The position numbers and the translations under genes are program-made. Positions 1 to 13,609 of a DNA stretch of 64,000 bases are shown piece by piece. This DNA comes from Eopsaltria australis (Eukaryota; Chordata; Aves; Passeriformes; Petroicidae): the NCBI GenBank assembly GCA_034509425.1, contig JAVTVJ010000041.1, positions 124,001-188,000 of the forward strand, read 5' to 3'. Within the stretch, counting starts at the first letter, position 1. The number at the start of each line of letters is the position of its first letter. The notes beneath the pieces were generated by a model. The model did no database searches, was not told where the DNA came from, and saw nothing but the letters and a program-made list of their open reading frames with translations.

Positions 1-2039
1 TACTCTATATGTTTTACCTTCAGAACTTTAAAATTCTGTATTTCAGCCACCTTCCTTCTCCTCAGCATTTGTTCCAAGGAATATCAGGACAGTTTGCTTC
101 AAAGAAGGGTTATATTTATATGATGCCTAATAAATGGCATATAACATTAAGGTTCTTCCCAATACATTCTTTCTCAGGAACTGATAGATCTCCCTTAATA
201 TTTCATTTTGCAGAACAGTAGAATATGTCCTGCCCTCTCTAGTACACGTGTTTATTAATATTTCCTTTTGAACTCACATACTCAGGAGGGAGTTTCCCAA
301 AGGAAGGCCTTCCAAATAGTGTTCCATGTCAACTTATGACCCTGAAGCAAACTAGCTGACATGCCAGTATCTTCCAAGGGTGACATATCTATTCCCCTGA
401 TATATGAGCACCTTGAACTCAATGCCATGTAGTCCAAATTGCAGAGGTAACTAGATCATGATGCAATTCTGCTGATTTACTGGGATTGCATGGAAGGGTA
501 TTTGGTTTATGGAACTCAGTGATGTGTTCATCTCTATTTTGAAATTCTACTGAAGAAAGACAAACCCCCCAAGATTGCCTGATTAATTCTATGTCTTCCA
601 CCCCGCCTCCACTGCCAATACTTTGAGAGATGTTAGTTTTAAAACCAAAAATCTGCGGCATGTCATGTAGATGCTACCTCTTCAAAGGGATATGTTTCTT
701 GTACTTTCAGTTTTAATACTACTGCCATCTTCTAAATACCTGCTTTCCTCTGAAATGGTGACCTTTTCCTCCTCTTTCTGTTTCTACCCTATGTAACTTC
801 CTAAGTTACATAGATAAGGACAGAGTATAATTACAGTGCAGGTGTTAGAATCTAGCCTTTTATATATACAGCACTGATGGATAACATCAATATTCAGTAA
901 TATCATCTCCTGAGGAACTCAGCAGCACACTTGCAGTCCCACCAAGGTCAGTGAACATGCAGGAAAACAGCATTTGTTCTATAACACAATTGTCCCCACT
1001 ATGCATAATTAATCATTCTTACAAGAGCCGCTCAGTTTTCTTCAAACAAACTTTAGTAGGATTTGCTGATTCTCCAGAAGTCTTACAGATACTGTACAAA
1101 ACTTTCACTACTGCCAAGTGGTAGAAAAGGTGAAGAAAATTCTGATACCAGAGAAGAATTAAAAGGAGTGCTTTATAGAAATAAAGTAAGAGCCAATAAT
1201 CTTTAATTACAGAAAGGAAAAGCTATAATGGCATAGAGTCTTGCAAAATTTTTTCCCCTCTAGCAGGAGTTGAAAACACAATTCAGTCAGTGGGGAAGGA
1301 CCATTAGTATCCCAGCTTTGCTGCTCACAGCAGTAGAGGAAGTGACTGGTTTTGACTGGACAGTGGATAAAACTAGGAGCACAGGGATCTGAATGTGGAA
1401 TTTGATTTCTTTTATATTCACTTTAATTTTCTGAATTAAGTCTCTGCTGCAGCAAGTTAAAAATATTGTTGAGATTAAATTTAGAAAATTAAGTGAATGT
1501 GCATATTTATATTTTTGAGCAATTTTCATGGGGTAATATAAAACAGCTGAAAGCAGGAATTTCTGTGTGAGGCACACATTCCTATCATTGGTGGTTAAAA
1601 TCTCAAATCTCATTGGGGCTTTCCTCTGCTGAATTCAAAACACTGTCACTGATGACCCCACTGTTCCTCACCATGGACCAAAAGTCACACACAAATAGGG
1701 TTTTAACACGCTCTGCTGGCCAGGTCAAACCCTTTGCAAAGGCATTATGGTATTAGCCTGTCGATTGTTCCTGTATTATTTGTCCAATTTCTGTTAATGC
1801 TGCATGAGTACTGGGAAGGGAGAGGACAAGGAAGTGTGACCAGAGCTGGTGCATCTGGAGCCCCCCATTTTCACAGAAACTCTAAAAATATTTAAACTTT
1901 TATATGAAAGACATGCTGCCTTATTCTTGTGACAAAACCAGCAGCAAATGCTTTGCTCAGTCACAGAAAGAGAACGACTTGGGTCCGATACCCTTTTCAA
2001 AGCAGGTGCAATTAGATCTGGTGGAACTGGGCTTTATTC
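1..2039. other. Gene-free AT-rich stretch
   Basis: Only short stop-limited frames on both strands. No repeat, RNA gene or conserved exon recognised. Confidence 0.6.
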
Positions 2040-2365
2040 TGCCCAGTTCTCCAAGGACAAAGATCTCATGACTTCTCTGGTCATCTGTTCCAGTGTTTGA
2101 ACACCCTCACAATGAAAACACTTCCTGTGTAACTGAAATTTACTGTGATCCAGTTCACATGCTTTGTCTCTCATCCTATAGCTCTGCACCCATGGGAAGA
2201 GTCACCCTCTGCACTTTTGTATTAAACACATGAAGAGAGCAATAAGGCTTCCCCTTCACTTTCTCTCCTCCAGGTTCAAATAATCAAATTTTCTCAGCCT
2301 CTCCTACTGTACCATGTACTTCAATCCCCTGGTTATCTTAGTGGTCTTTTGCTGAATTAACTCCA
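2040..2365 (-). mobile_element. Old CR1 LINE fragment
   Basis: The plus strand shows the complement of a CR1 3' region: CATCTGTTCCAGTGTTTGAA, CACCCTCACAATGAAAACAC, then TCTCAGCCTCTCCTACTGTA and GTGGTCTTTTGCTGAATTAA. Divergence is higher than in the copies near N4BP1. Ends are approximate. Confidence 0.8.
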
Positions 2366-5300
2366 GTATAAAAATGTCTTTCTGGTGCTACAGAGCCATT
2401 AAGAAGTGCTCACGTACCAGACAGTTGCATCTCAGTTAAACGATTGTAGAGGTTTGAAACTCTCTCAAAAGTAGCCATAAAATATTTTACAAGTGGATCA
2501 TAAACTGTCATACTTTTGCATTTCATCTGCCCCATATTGCACAAAGCTTTTACACACTACAATATACATTATTTAATATATATCAATACCAGAAGCTGTC
2601 AAACTTCTGTTTTCTAAAATTTTTCTGCTGGAATTAGGAACTGGAATCTAGGACACTTCCTGCGTAAGCTTTACCTTCACTCACAGCACAAAGAAATATT
2701 AACAAGGACATTGGGACTTTGAAAAGTGTCACAGCTTGGCTGTCCTAGATTTGAAAAGGAAATAGCAATGCAGTGTCTGCTGCATCGAGCCTGGCTCCTG
2801 GGAGCCAGAGGGAAAGCAGATGAAAAGCAACTTTTTTTTTTTTTTTTTAATGACAGCACAGGTTTCTAAATTTAAACCTCCAAACAGAGAGATCTTACAA
2901 TGATCTTAAAGTGATACCTTAACCCACTTTTAGAAACAATGATGTTTTTCAAAGTGCTACTCATATATAGAAAAATAACAGCATGGGGATTACGTCACCT
3001 CAAAAATACATAAGAGGATAGAGGATAATCAAGGATTCTGTGCTTCAAAAAGAAAGTTGGTGCAAAGATCAGCCTTCTCTGGGTTAATATTGACAAAAGC
3101 CAAATGAACCAAAGTTTCTCCTGCTCCCAGCAAACCTGGCAAAGCACAGTTCCGAAGGGGCACATGCCAGCAGAGGGGAGAGGCTGCAGCAGCCTCACGT
3201 GAGCAAGGCTGGAGCAAACACTGCTTCATCCCGAGAAAACCCTGCACAGATCCCTCTGTAATCCTGCACCTGCATCTGTCTGAGACCAGCAGAATGCCTG
3301 ACATTTTCTCCAGCTGATTTCCTACAGCACTCGGAGTATCTCCATAGCTCCAGCAGCCAGCCAGGTCACACACAATAAATAAATCAGGAGCCTGCTAAAA
3401 TGTGCACTCAGCCAGAAACAGAGCTTTCAAACAGTTTCGTGGGTTTCTTTGGTTTGGGTTTTTTTTAACCAATAGGTACCTGGAGGCAAACTGGGGACTG
3501 AAGACCTCTCCTAAATCCCTTATCAAATTGATGACTAGATTACTCAGATATATTAGCTTGCATTGTACACAAGCCACAAAGTCTTTGACCTCATTTAAGC
3601 GACTGAAAAAACAGAGACACAAAAACGGCAGCAAAAAACATATTTAAAATTAGACACTGAGCTATTCAGACATCATGTGCTAAATACTGTTTTATTCACT
3701 GTCAGGGAGGGAGTGCTGGAATCAGGAAGTTCCATAAGACCTGAAAATGACAGTGGCTTGTGTAGTGAGAAGGAAGTGAGAACTAATCCAGTGAGCTCCT
3801 CAGTCTGTCTATGGGCAACAAAATTCTTTATGTTTGCTTTTTGCAAGACCCTGTGCAGAGTTTCAGCTCACATGTAAAACTGAGTCTTCTCTGCCCCTGG
3901 CAGAGCACCAAGGCTACAGCTTTACAGTGACAAGACTCACAGAACTCCTGCAAACTCCCTGTATGAAAAGTTACACCTTGGGTAGAAGCAAGTGACCTTT
4001 GTTGAAAGTCAAAGCAGTGTAAACAGAAGTGTTGTCTTTCCATGACAAGTACTTGCATGACTCGGGCAATCCCCTGAACTGAGGAATTCAAGTACCTTTA
4101 CAAAATACAGGGAAGCACGACTATAGCTGGAAATGACTTGACTTGCAAAGAATCTCTGACTGTTGGTTCTTTTTCCATTTGAACTTAAGGAAACAATCAG
4201 AAATGTTGCAACTTCCACCATTTTGTGCAGTGGTTCAAGAACAGCCAGCTCTCTGTCACCAATAATGTTGTAGGATTTTCTGCCATGGTATTGCCAGGCA
4301 GCTGTCACATTCAAATCTCACTATTGTAGCAGTTGGTGTTGTTTTCTTCAGCTTATATTTAGTGCTTGTTTGCATTCTTATTTTCTACCCTTAACTTTTG
4401 GGGTTTACCCTTAACTTTTAGGGGAATAAAATGTTAGTGGCATATGTAGTATTCCAAACTTTTGCTATGGATGCTGATCAATATGATTGGTGGAGGTTCT
4501 ATACCATATAATGGGGAAATCAGTGAAAAAATGGGTACACTACTTTGGAAACAGCCTATTATACCCCCAAATAACCCGAAAAAGGCTTAGAAATAAAAAT
4601 ACTGAAATGAATTCATAGGAGGAAATGGGCAGGGAAGAATCCGTTCCTTTTCAATACAACGTTTAGGAAGAGACAAAATAAATACAGCACAATCTCAGTC
4701 ATTTAGATGCCAAGAGAAAGGACCAGCTATGTTTAAAATAAGTGATTTATTATGGTTTATATAGTCCATGTATGCACCCACATCCCCCCCAAGGATCTGG
4801 ATACCAAAGTTTCATGGACCTTCACCGACTACAAACTGGGAAGGAGGCCAAGAACAACCTTTCCACTTGCTTTGATGGCTGTGTTTTCTATCAAGCCATG
4901 GAAAATTGCAGAGGGACAGTCAAAAAGTGAATGTATTTCTATGCTTCAGAAATCTGGACTGATTATTTTTGTAAAAAAATCTCAAGGAAAACCCCTCATA
5001 AGACCCATGGCAGGGGATATTCATACAGTTGATGGACAAGGAGTGGGTATTGTATCCATGCTCTGCACACCCACAGTGCTATACCATAAAATGTTTAAAG
5101 ATATTGTAAAAACCCCAATATGGAGCCCTTTGCATTAATATTTACTGCTTGATTTCTGAGCATTTTTATATTTTTTCTTTCTTGCCAGTTAGCAAATATT
5201 CTACAATTCCCCCTAATGCTGGAATTTTGAAATGAAAGTCAGACATCACATCTGAGCAAATGTGTCAGAGGTTGGCCTGATCCACCAGCTGGCTCTGAAG

Positions 5301-8300
5301 GATGCCTCTGGCCCTCTGAGATAGTTCAGGCATAAGGTCTTAGAACCACACCTATAGCATTCAGTATTTAGAAAGATTGTGAAATATACACTGCTTCAAA
5401 TTATTTTAAAAATTTATTTAGATCTAGCAGAGAACATGTAGAATATCTGTGCCTTATGAATGGGAAGCCAGAGTAGAAGTGAAATATCTTAAATCATTAC
5501 AATGACAACAGGCATTTATGTTTTGACAACTGATTAATGCCAAAAATGCAGTTCCAGGCTCAGGGGAAGTAGGTGAGAGCACGCAGGGTTTGTGCCCCAA
5601 GCCTAAGCAGCTGCACAGTAGGAACTGCACACCTTACAAGGATGTAAGAGTGCTTAATCAAACCTGAGGTAACACCTTCCACTAGTGGAAAATTTACTGA
5701 GTTAATCTTTATAACCTGTAAGATATTGGCAAGTGGTAATTTTACAAATTGAAACGCAATTATTCGATTTCCTTAACACCAAGTACTGCAAAATTGCAAG
5801 GAATCAGGGAAGAAAATTAATGCTGAAAGCCAGAGAAGGTGAATGCAGGCTGGAGTGCTTGTGCTCAGTTGGAGCTCTCTCCACCCACCTCCTTGCTGCC
5901 CCAAAGGCTTTTATTACACATGGGAACAGCCTCCCATGTTGTTTATAAATTGCAAAATAAATATGACTTGACCACGAAACGTAAATTCAATCAAGAAGGC
6001 CCATCACTTTGAAGCTATACCTCAGGAATTAAATTTGTTCACTAACTAATCAACAATATTGATGTCCTTCATGGTGCTGATGCTCACAGACAAAACCATA
6101 AATATTATCAGAGGATTTGTTTCTCATGGATTAATGACAGTGTTGCTGTTTGATGTGGTGTTTGGTACCTCAAAAGATGCTTGGTACTTTCTTGGCTTGG
6201 TCATAAAGGTCCAAATTCATTTACTTCTGAAGAAAATAAATCAGACATTTGTGAAAGGCTAGCAAAGCAGCTTAACATATTTCTGTTACGATATCAAATG
6301 GCAAAATCCAGAAATCAATTCAGAGTGAAAGCTTCCACTACTCTGAATTAGAATTTATTTTACTTCCATATCTTTGCAAAGTGATTCCTGAAAGGGTTTT
6401 GTACACATCTCTTGCAAATCCTGTGATTATTACACTGCAGCAGCATCTCCACGTGAACTTGAATTTAATTTTCAATTTTTTTTTCCTTATGATTCTTAGT
6501 ATTAAAGGGCACTTACTGGGTCTCAATTAGTTGGATTGATGGTAATTTTTATCTCATAAGAGTAATGCAAATGAAGTATTCAAACCTCCAGACACCTATT
6601 GCAGTGCATTGGAGAGAGGCCAGCTTTCGCTCACAATGTTCTTTGACTAAATTGAATCCATATGTTTACATGGAATAAAATATTACAAATGTCTCCCAGG
6701 GGCAGCCAATCATTATTGAGTGCTTTAATAACCTAAACCAAAAATTCTTTAAGGTGACAACTAACCTTTAGCCAGAAAGATACTTCTGTTTATTTTACCT
6801 TTTTTTTCCAATAATGCAGGGTGTATTATCCTAATTTAATTCCAACTTGTCATCAAAAAAAAACTTATCTGGGATAATTCTGAAAAAGCTGTACAACAAA
6901 CCATTTGTGAAAGCAGTAATAACTCAGTTCTAAACATATGGTTCCAATTTTGTTTTTCCTTTCCCCCCACCATAAATGTAACTTAGTTGTTGCAGTTTTA
7001 TTTTTGCAACACATAAATCTGATATCTTTGAGAGAGGGATCTAGACATAAAAGAAAATCTATATTTACATTTTAAAACTGCTTCAGTTGCCCACCATTTT
7101 GTCCCCATAACAATATAGCCCTATTCAACAGGGTACCAGCTCCTGAAATTCATAGAGAGGCCACTATTTAACAGGAAATTCCTGGAAAGACATTTCATCT
7201 TTACATTTCTTGGGAAAAACAACTTGACACTGTCTAAACAAACAGAGTTTACTTGTGCCTGCAGCTTATGCACACACAAATCTAAACTCTAGATTTCACA
7301 GAAATCAGCTTGAAGTTGATCTGTGAGAACTCAACAGCAGGTCAAGAAACTATATTAATTTTCAATATATTCAAGCATACAGCAAGGTAGTGTGAGATTC
7401 CCACTTGGATTTAAGCTTCCTTCTTGATTTACTTTACTAGGAACTTGCAACGTGCAGAAAGTAACTTATTATCCATTTTGGTACTAGAAAGTATTTTGAT
7501 AATTAAAAATGTATATTAAATACTCTTGCAGGCTTTATTTTTATTTCCATTTCTTAAATGCACTTACCAACTTGTCTCTGCCCTGGTCCAAATACAGGCC
7601 TGGTTCCTGTCCTTGAAGGCTGGGAATGCCTGTTCCAATCCTATGCAGTAGTTTTCTCCTGAAGTGCCACTGGGCATTTAGTGAGGAAAATGCCTTCATT
7701 ATTAAGATTCCTCGCACAAATTTCTTTCTTCCTCAAAACTTCCCTCTGACAAAACGCATGTCCCTTCTCTGTCTCAGTTGTTGCAACCATTTTGCATGCA
7801 GGGACTCTTCTGCTTCCCAATTTGTCAGGTATATTTACCACATAGAAGTGGTAAAATGTGGCTTTATCATAGACTACAAACGTGTCCCAGAGACTTCAAG
7901 AAAAAGTAGTTTTGTAACCAGGAAAACTGTTTATGTTACGTTAAAATGCAATCCATAGATAGAAAAGTTGAAAATCTACATAAGGCAGAGATATTTTTGG
8001 AGCATCTTTGTCCATAAATGTGGTGAGGAGTTACTGCTAAGTTCAAAGAATGCTCAGCAACATCAGATAGACTGGAGAGTTTTACCATCCTGTTTTATAC
8101 TTCCCTAAAGCAAGAGATGGAAATATCTGGGACTTGTTAAAGGCTTTCAGTGCATTTGTCATGTGAAGAGACAATGGAACATGCAAAAATGCATCAGCTG
8201 AAGCTCTTAAGTACTATCCACAGAGAAATAGTTGTGGGCCTAACCCACCAGACATGCAAAGACCAAGCCAACACAAACACAGATGGTGAAGCCCTTTTCA

Positions 8301-11300
8301 GACCCTATCTGGTGTCAAAGGCAGGAGAAGGTATCGAATTAATTTTGCACCCTAAAAGTACGCGTGGAATCCAAATTCCTCGATCTCCTTTGCAACAGCA
8401 TTTAAGCACACAAAAACAGGCAATGATGAAAGAGGGAGACTTTCTAGTCTTGCTTTTGGGTTTGCTACCAAGGAGTTCCCTCAGAACTCCCCCAGGGTAG
8501 GAGGCTGGCAAAGCTGCTGGCCCACAGACACACACGTGGCTGCTCCCTTCTCTTCTCCTTGAATTCTGTACCAGTTACTGAAATGAGATACTGAGCATGT
8601 CAACACAAAAATGTCCAGTGTTATACTGACATATGCAGACATGTCACAGAGAGGGTTCTTCCCTCCTCTATGCTGATGGGTGGTGTCGGTCAAAATATTC
8701 CACATTTATACCATTTGGAGAGCAAGATTTAGGCCCATGTTTTATTTTGAAGCCAGACTTGTGGCACTCGCTGGCTGACAGAAAAGCAGTGGCTTCCAGG
8801 AAGGAATTCTGACCCTACAGAGAGAACTGCAGCACACAAATCTATAAAAACTGGATTACAGTTCACTCCTTGCAGGCCCCTGTCCTCCCCTGAGGATCCT
8901 AGCCCATTAGTTTAAGGGGGTTATGGACTCAGGTTCCCTATGTATTTCCATGGAAGCTTCTAGTTATTTTAGACCTGTTGTGAAACTGTAGTCAGGGACA
9001 GATAATACCACTCCTTTTAAACTGCAATTTTTTAACTGCTATTGCTTGCTTCCAAATTATCAAATCTGGTTTCAAACGCCATATCTTTTAAATAAAGCAA
9101 CAGGATCTGTCCTATCATTTTTTTCCCCCAATAGCTTCACATTGTAAAGCAATCAAAGGAAGGGTGCTTAAAGCACGAGGTATCCATGCCAAACCTCCAT
9201 GTTTAAATAATTTTCATTCATATTTAGGTCCAGAGAATAATTTACAGCATCATTGAAACGTTTCACTTTGGAACTTAAGAGTTGCAAAGGACCAGGGTGC
9301 TGACTATACTTAAGGTCCGCAAGGTGCTACAGAATAAAAGTAACAGGATTGTAGCACACACATACCTGCACTTTCACACATGAAAAAATTTTACAGCTAC
9401 TCACAACTGAACTGAAAAGATGTAATAAATAGTAAAAAGGGCAAAGCAGACATTTTCTGCCTTTGCTACTAATGACACTCATCTATACGACAGACAAAAC
9501 GTAGTTGGAATTAAAGTATTCACCTACGATCTGACATCTGTGCTTTTGCTGAGTCACATAATATAACATTTATATCTTCTGTTGATTCTGGATTTGTCTG
9601 TATTTATGCAGGTGCTTTAGTAGGAAAAAGAGCTTAATCTTTTTAGACCAAAATATTTTATCCTGACCATTAATTCTTGGTACCTTTAATCCTGAGGGAG
9701 ATGAGAAAAGAGAGCTTATTTTAGCTTTTCAGTACAGATAAACACATGCAGTCTGTAAACAAAACAAGAACAGTAAATGATCCAGTAATTTTAAATTAAT
9801 CTTTAAGGAACAGATATTAAACAAAATTCCTGACCACTTCAGAGATTCTTGACCTGGCCAGGTAGGAAAAAAGACATTCCCAGCCATCCCTTCACTGTGG
9901 GCTCAGGCCACAACAATTAACCACCAAGGATGACCAAGGGCCAGCCCCTGAATCTGTGGCCTGGTCTGCCTTAGTTTGCTTGGGCAGACCAAAACCCAGT
10001 CTATTTTCTCTCCCCCTGTAGCCTGTATTTTCTTTTACATATTTTAGGATATTTTCAGTCAGCTCAGACATCCTCCTCCTGCCGTGGAAATTTATTTCAC
10101 CAAAAAAGCAACAGTTGGTAGCCTCCTACTTAGATTGTACTTGAAAACATGCTTGTAGCTGTAAACTTCTACATTCCTTTTAGCTGGAGCTCTTTTGGGG
10201 TTATTGTTATGCCTAGTACTTCTTGGAGAGCATATTTTCCAGCTGTCACTAAGGAAAAATATCTGGAGGTTAGACCATCTAGCAGTGTTTTCATTACCAC
10301 ACAGAAACTAGTGGGAAAAAGCAAAGAATTTATTAAAAAAAATTAAAAATGACAGATTTGGGCACACACTTGCATGCAAATTAAATATGAAAATGCTGAT
10401 AACAGCAGAAAATCAGCTTTACCACTAGGACCCTTAGGCTTAGATAAAAATTAAGAATATCAGATGGATTTGACTGTAAAACCCAAAGTTCTGATTTCCA
10501 GAATGGTCTGCAATCTTTGCTGGGTCAGATCCTGAAACAGCCAAACAGCTGTGATTTTCTTAGGACCTCTGAGCATATTTTCTCTGCTTTTATCTACCAT
10601 GACAGTGTCTGAATATTTTCTATGTTAGAATTAGTAAAGTCCAAAGCATATTCCATAAAAAATTTTGCCATGACTCTGTCTTGAGAAACCAAATGTTTGA
10701 CACACCTTTACTTTAAAAATATAATTTTTTCCCCCTCAAAAGAATTATTTGTTGCTGTCTGGGTTTTCTTGGGCTGAAGCTGGTATCCAGATGTAATTCC
10801 AACAGTAAGAACAGTTTTTCCATGAAGACAATTTGCAGAAGTTCCCAAAGATGTTCAGTGCCTGGCTTTAATCTGCCCTGGAAGCATGTTTCTAAGCCAG
10901 AACCACTTAAATGAAAAAAACTTTATCCAGTACTTTGTGATCTACATTGTCCCACGGGAACACAGCTGTTGTCTTAGCATTTCAGAGACTGAAATTCCAT
11001 CCTCAGTGTAGCTGTGGTTTGATCTATTAACTACTGTGCCTTGTCACCAAATGAATGAAAAAACCTTGGAAGACAAGATGTTATGTAAATTTAATCCATG
11101 TAACAGCAACACTATTTAGCCAAGCATTACCACTGGAGAAATCCATATTTCACTAAGTGTGGCTGCCACAATATATGGAGCTCTGAACTTGGCTCAGGAA
11201 CAATCTGAACAGCCCCATCAGTTACATAAGAGACGATAAAGAACAATTCAAGCACAGGACTGATGACAGAAGACACATCTAGAGAATATGTTTAGTGTGT

Positions 11301-13553
11301 GCAGTCCTCTTGAGAAGGAAATCACGCTGGTGAATAACAACCACACAAGAGGCAAACTTCCTGTTGGTACAGAGCAGAGCTGCCACCAGGGAGGAATCAA
11401 TGTCACAGCCAGTTTGAACTTAAAATAACAAAGTGTGTTAAAAAGAAGAGGAAACAAGTTCAGATGCAAATACCCTGACACAGTGAGTGCTTCAGGACCT
11501 AAACAAAGAATGTTGCTGTAAGGTCCCTACGAGTCTCCAATGAAATCACTGGAATTCATCTGCAGAGTTCTCCCAGAAGGTCCTTCTTGACCTTCTTGAG
11601 TAGGAGCTGTGCAGTGACAGCAGAGATAAGGCTCAGAACCTGTGTTAAGATAACTGGGCAGCTACAGGAGCATGTCACTCATTGGGAATTCCCTGGAGGA
11701 TCCTCCTGAGCCAGGTCCATGTTAGAAGCTGTCACTGTACAAAAAGGACCAGCACACCCTCTTGCAGATGGAATAGGATGGGATGGGATGGGCAGAGGGG
11801 CTTCCTGGGAGACACAGGGAAGGGAGCTCCTCCCGGAGCACCAAAAAAAGGAGAAGCAGGTAGGTACAGAAGAAGCATTATTTTCAGAATGTGCTTTTTA
11901 TTCATGGTCCTTTATATAAAGCCTCATGAACAGAGATTCATTCAGTGGGAGAATAGCTCAAGACAAACATACACTCTACCTCCACTCCATTCAGAGAGGA
12001 AGCAGAAGGTCCCCCTAAACCTGGCCCAGTAAATAACACCTTATTTCCCTAAATGAAGGGACTTGAATGGCTGTAAAAAGTTTATGTGCATCATTTTTTA
12101 GTGAGGAAAGACCTCTGACTTTCCTCAGAACCTCCTCTTCTGCCTGTTACCACTTCTCACAGCATTAATTTTGTGTTAGCTCACAGGCTCCTTTAAGGCA
12201 GGGTCTGTTCCCTTCACACACTGTTTAGCTCCCTGTAGGCTGCTATGGATAAATCCTGGCACACTCTTGAAACACCCCAAAATCTCATCCCCATAGTGAC
12301 CACATGAGGATTTCCTACTCATTAACAGAGTGTTTATAAATACAAACTTTGTCCAACCATCTGGTAAGAATTTGAGAGTGAAATTCAAATGAATATTGTC
12401 TTTTACAGAATTTTATAGAGACGGAATTATGCCATTTTAAAGTTTCATTCAAATGAGGCAGTGAGTACTCAAATGAGGAAATGGTATAAATGCATATTGA
12501 GAGAAAACTAATACCAAGATTGTATGGTAGAAGGAAAAACTCCAGAAGTTTCATCTATCAAAAATATTTAGAAATATTATAATTATCATCTTGTATTTGC
12601 TACTACCACATCATTTAATATGTTGTCCTTTGAATTTCAAAACTTGGAGCTAAACTGAAGCTACCTCATCCTTAAAACCAAAACTGAATTTGCCCAAGTG
12701 AAAGTTTTAGAATTTAACTCAGGAAGAATAACTTGTTTGGTAGTATAAGAGGAAAAAAATTCCCAGTAAATTGAATACATCTTGCAAAAATTCTTTCAAA
12801 GGCTTCCTAATTGAACTTGCTTCGGCTTACATGTATTTTTTTTAATAGCATGCAAACATTTGAAAGCCTATAAGAACACGGTGTCTCTGTACATTTTGCT
12901 TCTTCAGAATTAACAACAGTACTTATTGAAAAGACAGTTTCTGATTTAGAAATGGGGCCTTTTTAAACAGTACTCTTACAAAAGCTAAACCAAAACACAA
13001 CTTGATTTCTTGTTCAACCACTTTCAGAAAGCCTGCAGAGCCAACATAGAAAAGGTTCTAAGTCTGAAGAGAAGGTGTTTTTAATCCTTTTAATGAGGCA
13101 GCAGTAATTGCCTTCGGGGCTCTCTTCAAATCAGCAATATGCTGCCACGCTTGCTGCTCTGCTGGGAGGCTGTGAAGTGCATCCTTCCTTCTCCCAGGGC
13201 CTTAATTATTGCTTCCTCCGGTGCCCACAGCCTGTTCTGATTTTCTTTGGAGAGCGTGTCAGGGCGGGATCCTGTTCCACACCCAGTGCCATGTGCAGCT
13301 GAGGGGCCACACTGAGCTAGGAGAGGGATTTGGAGCCTTCCATGGGCCCTTGAAGCTGTGCTGTGACTGCTGCTGCCCACAAAAGCTTAATCACCTGTAA
13401 ATTCAGCAGCATTTTTACACACCCAAAGCTAAACAATAACTATTCAGAGAACACAAATATATTCAGGGCCTGTAAATCTGTGCTAAAAGTGTAAATTCCC
13501 TGATGTCTTCTGTACCCTGGCTCCACAAGCACAGAATTAGAAAGACAGGAGGT
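2366..13553. other. Gene-free stretch between a CR1 remnant and an inverted repeat
   Basis: AT-rich sequence with a T-run at about 2831-2848 and the small duplication at 4387. Frames such as 4752-5138 (128 aa) have no recognisable motif, splice context or composition bias. A somewhat GC-richer block at about 13130-13390 has no recognised exon. Confidence 0.55.
4387..4426. repeat. 20-bp tandem duplication
   Basis: ACCCTTAACTTTTGGGGTTT is followed directly by a near copy starting ACCCTTAACTTTTAGGGG. Two units only, probably a local slippage or duplication event. Confidence 0.8.
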
Positions 13554-13587
13554 CAGTTTTGAGTGAGTCAACACTCACTCAAAACTG
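13554..13587. repeat. Perfect 15-bp inverted repeat with 4-nt loop
   Basis: CAGTTTTGAGTGAGT (13554-13568), loop CAAC, then the exact complement ACTCACTCAAAACTG (13573-13587). A further partial copy TCACTCAAAACT lies at 13598-13609. It could form a cruciform or an RNA hairpin. No T-run terminator or target duplication is seen. Confidence 0.95.
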
Positions 13588-13609
13588 CAGCTTTTTCTCA
13601 CTCAAAACT

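Noticed and set aside
4752..5138. 128-aa plus-strand frame
   Set aside because: No domain, signal, splice context or codon bias; expected by chance in a window this size.
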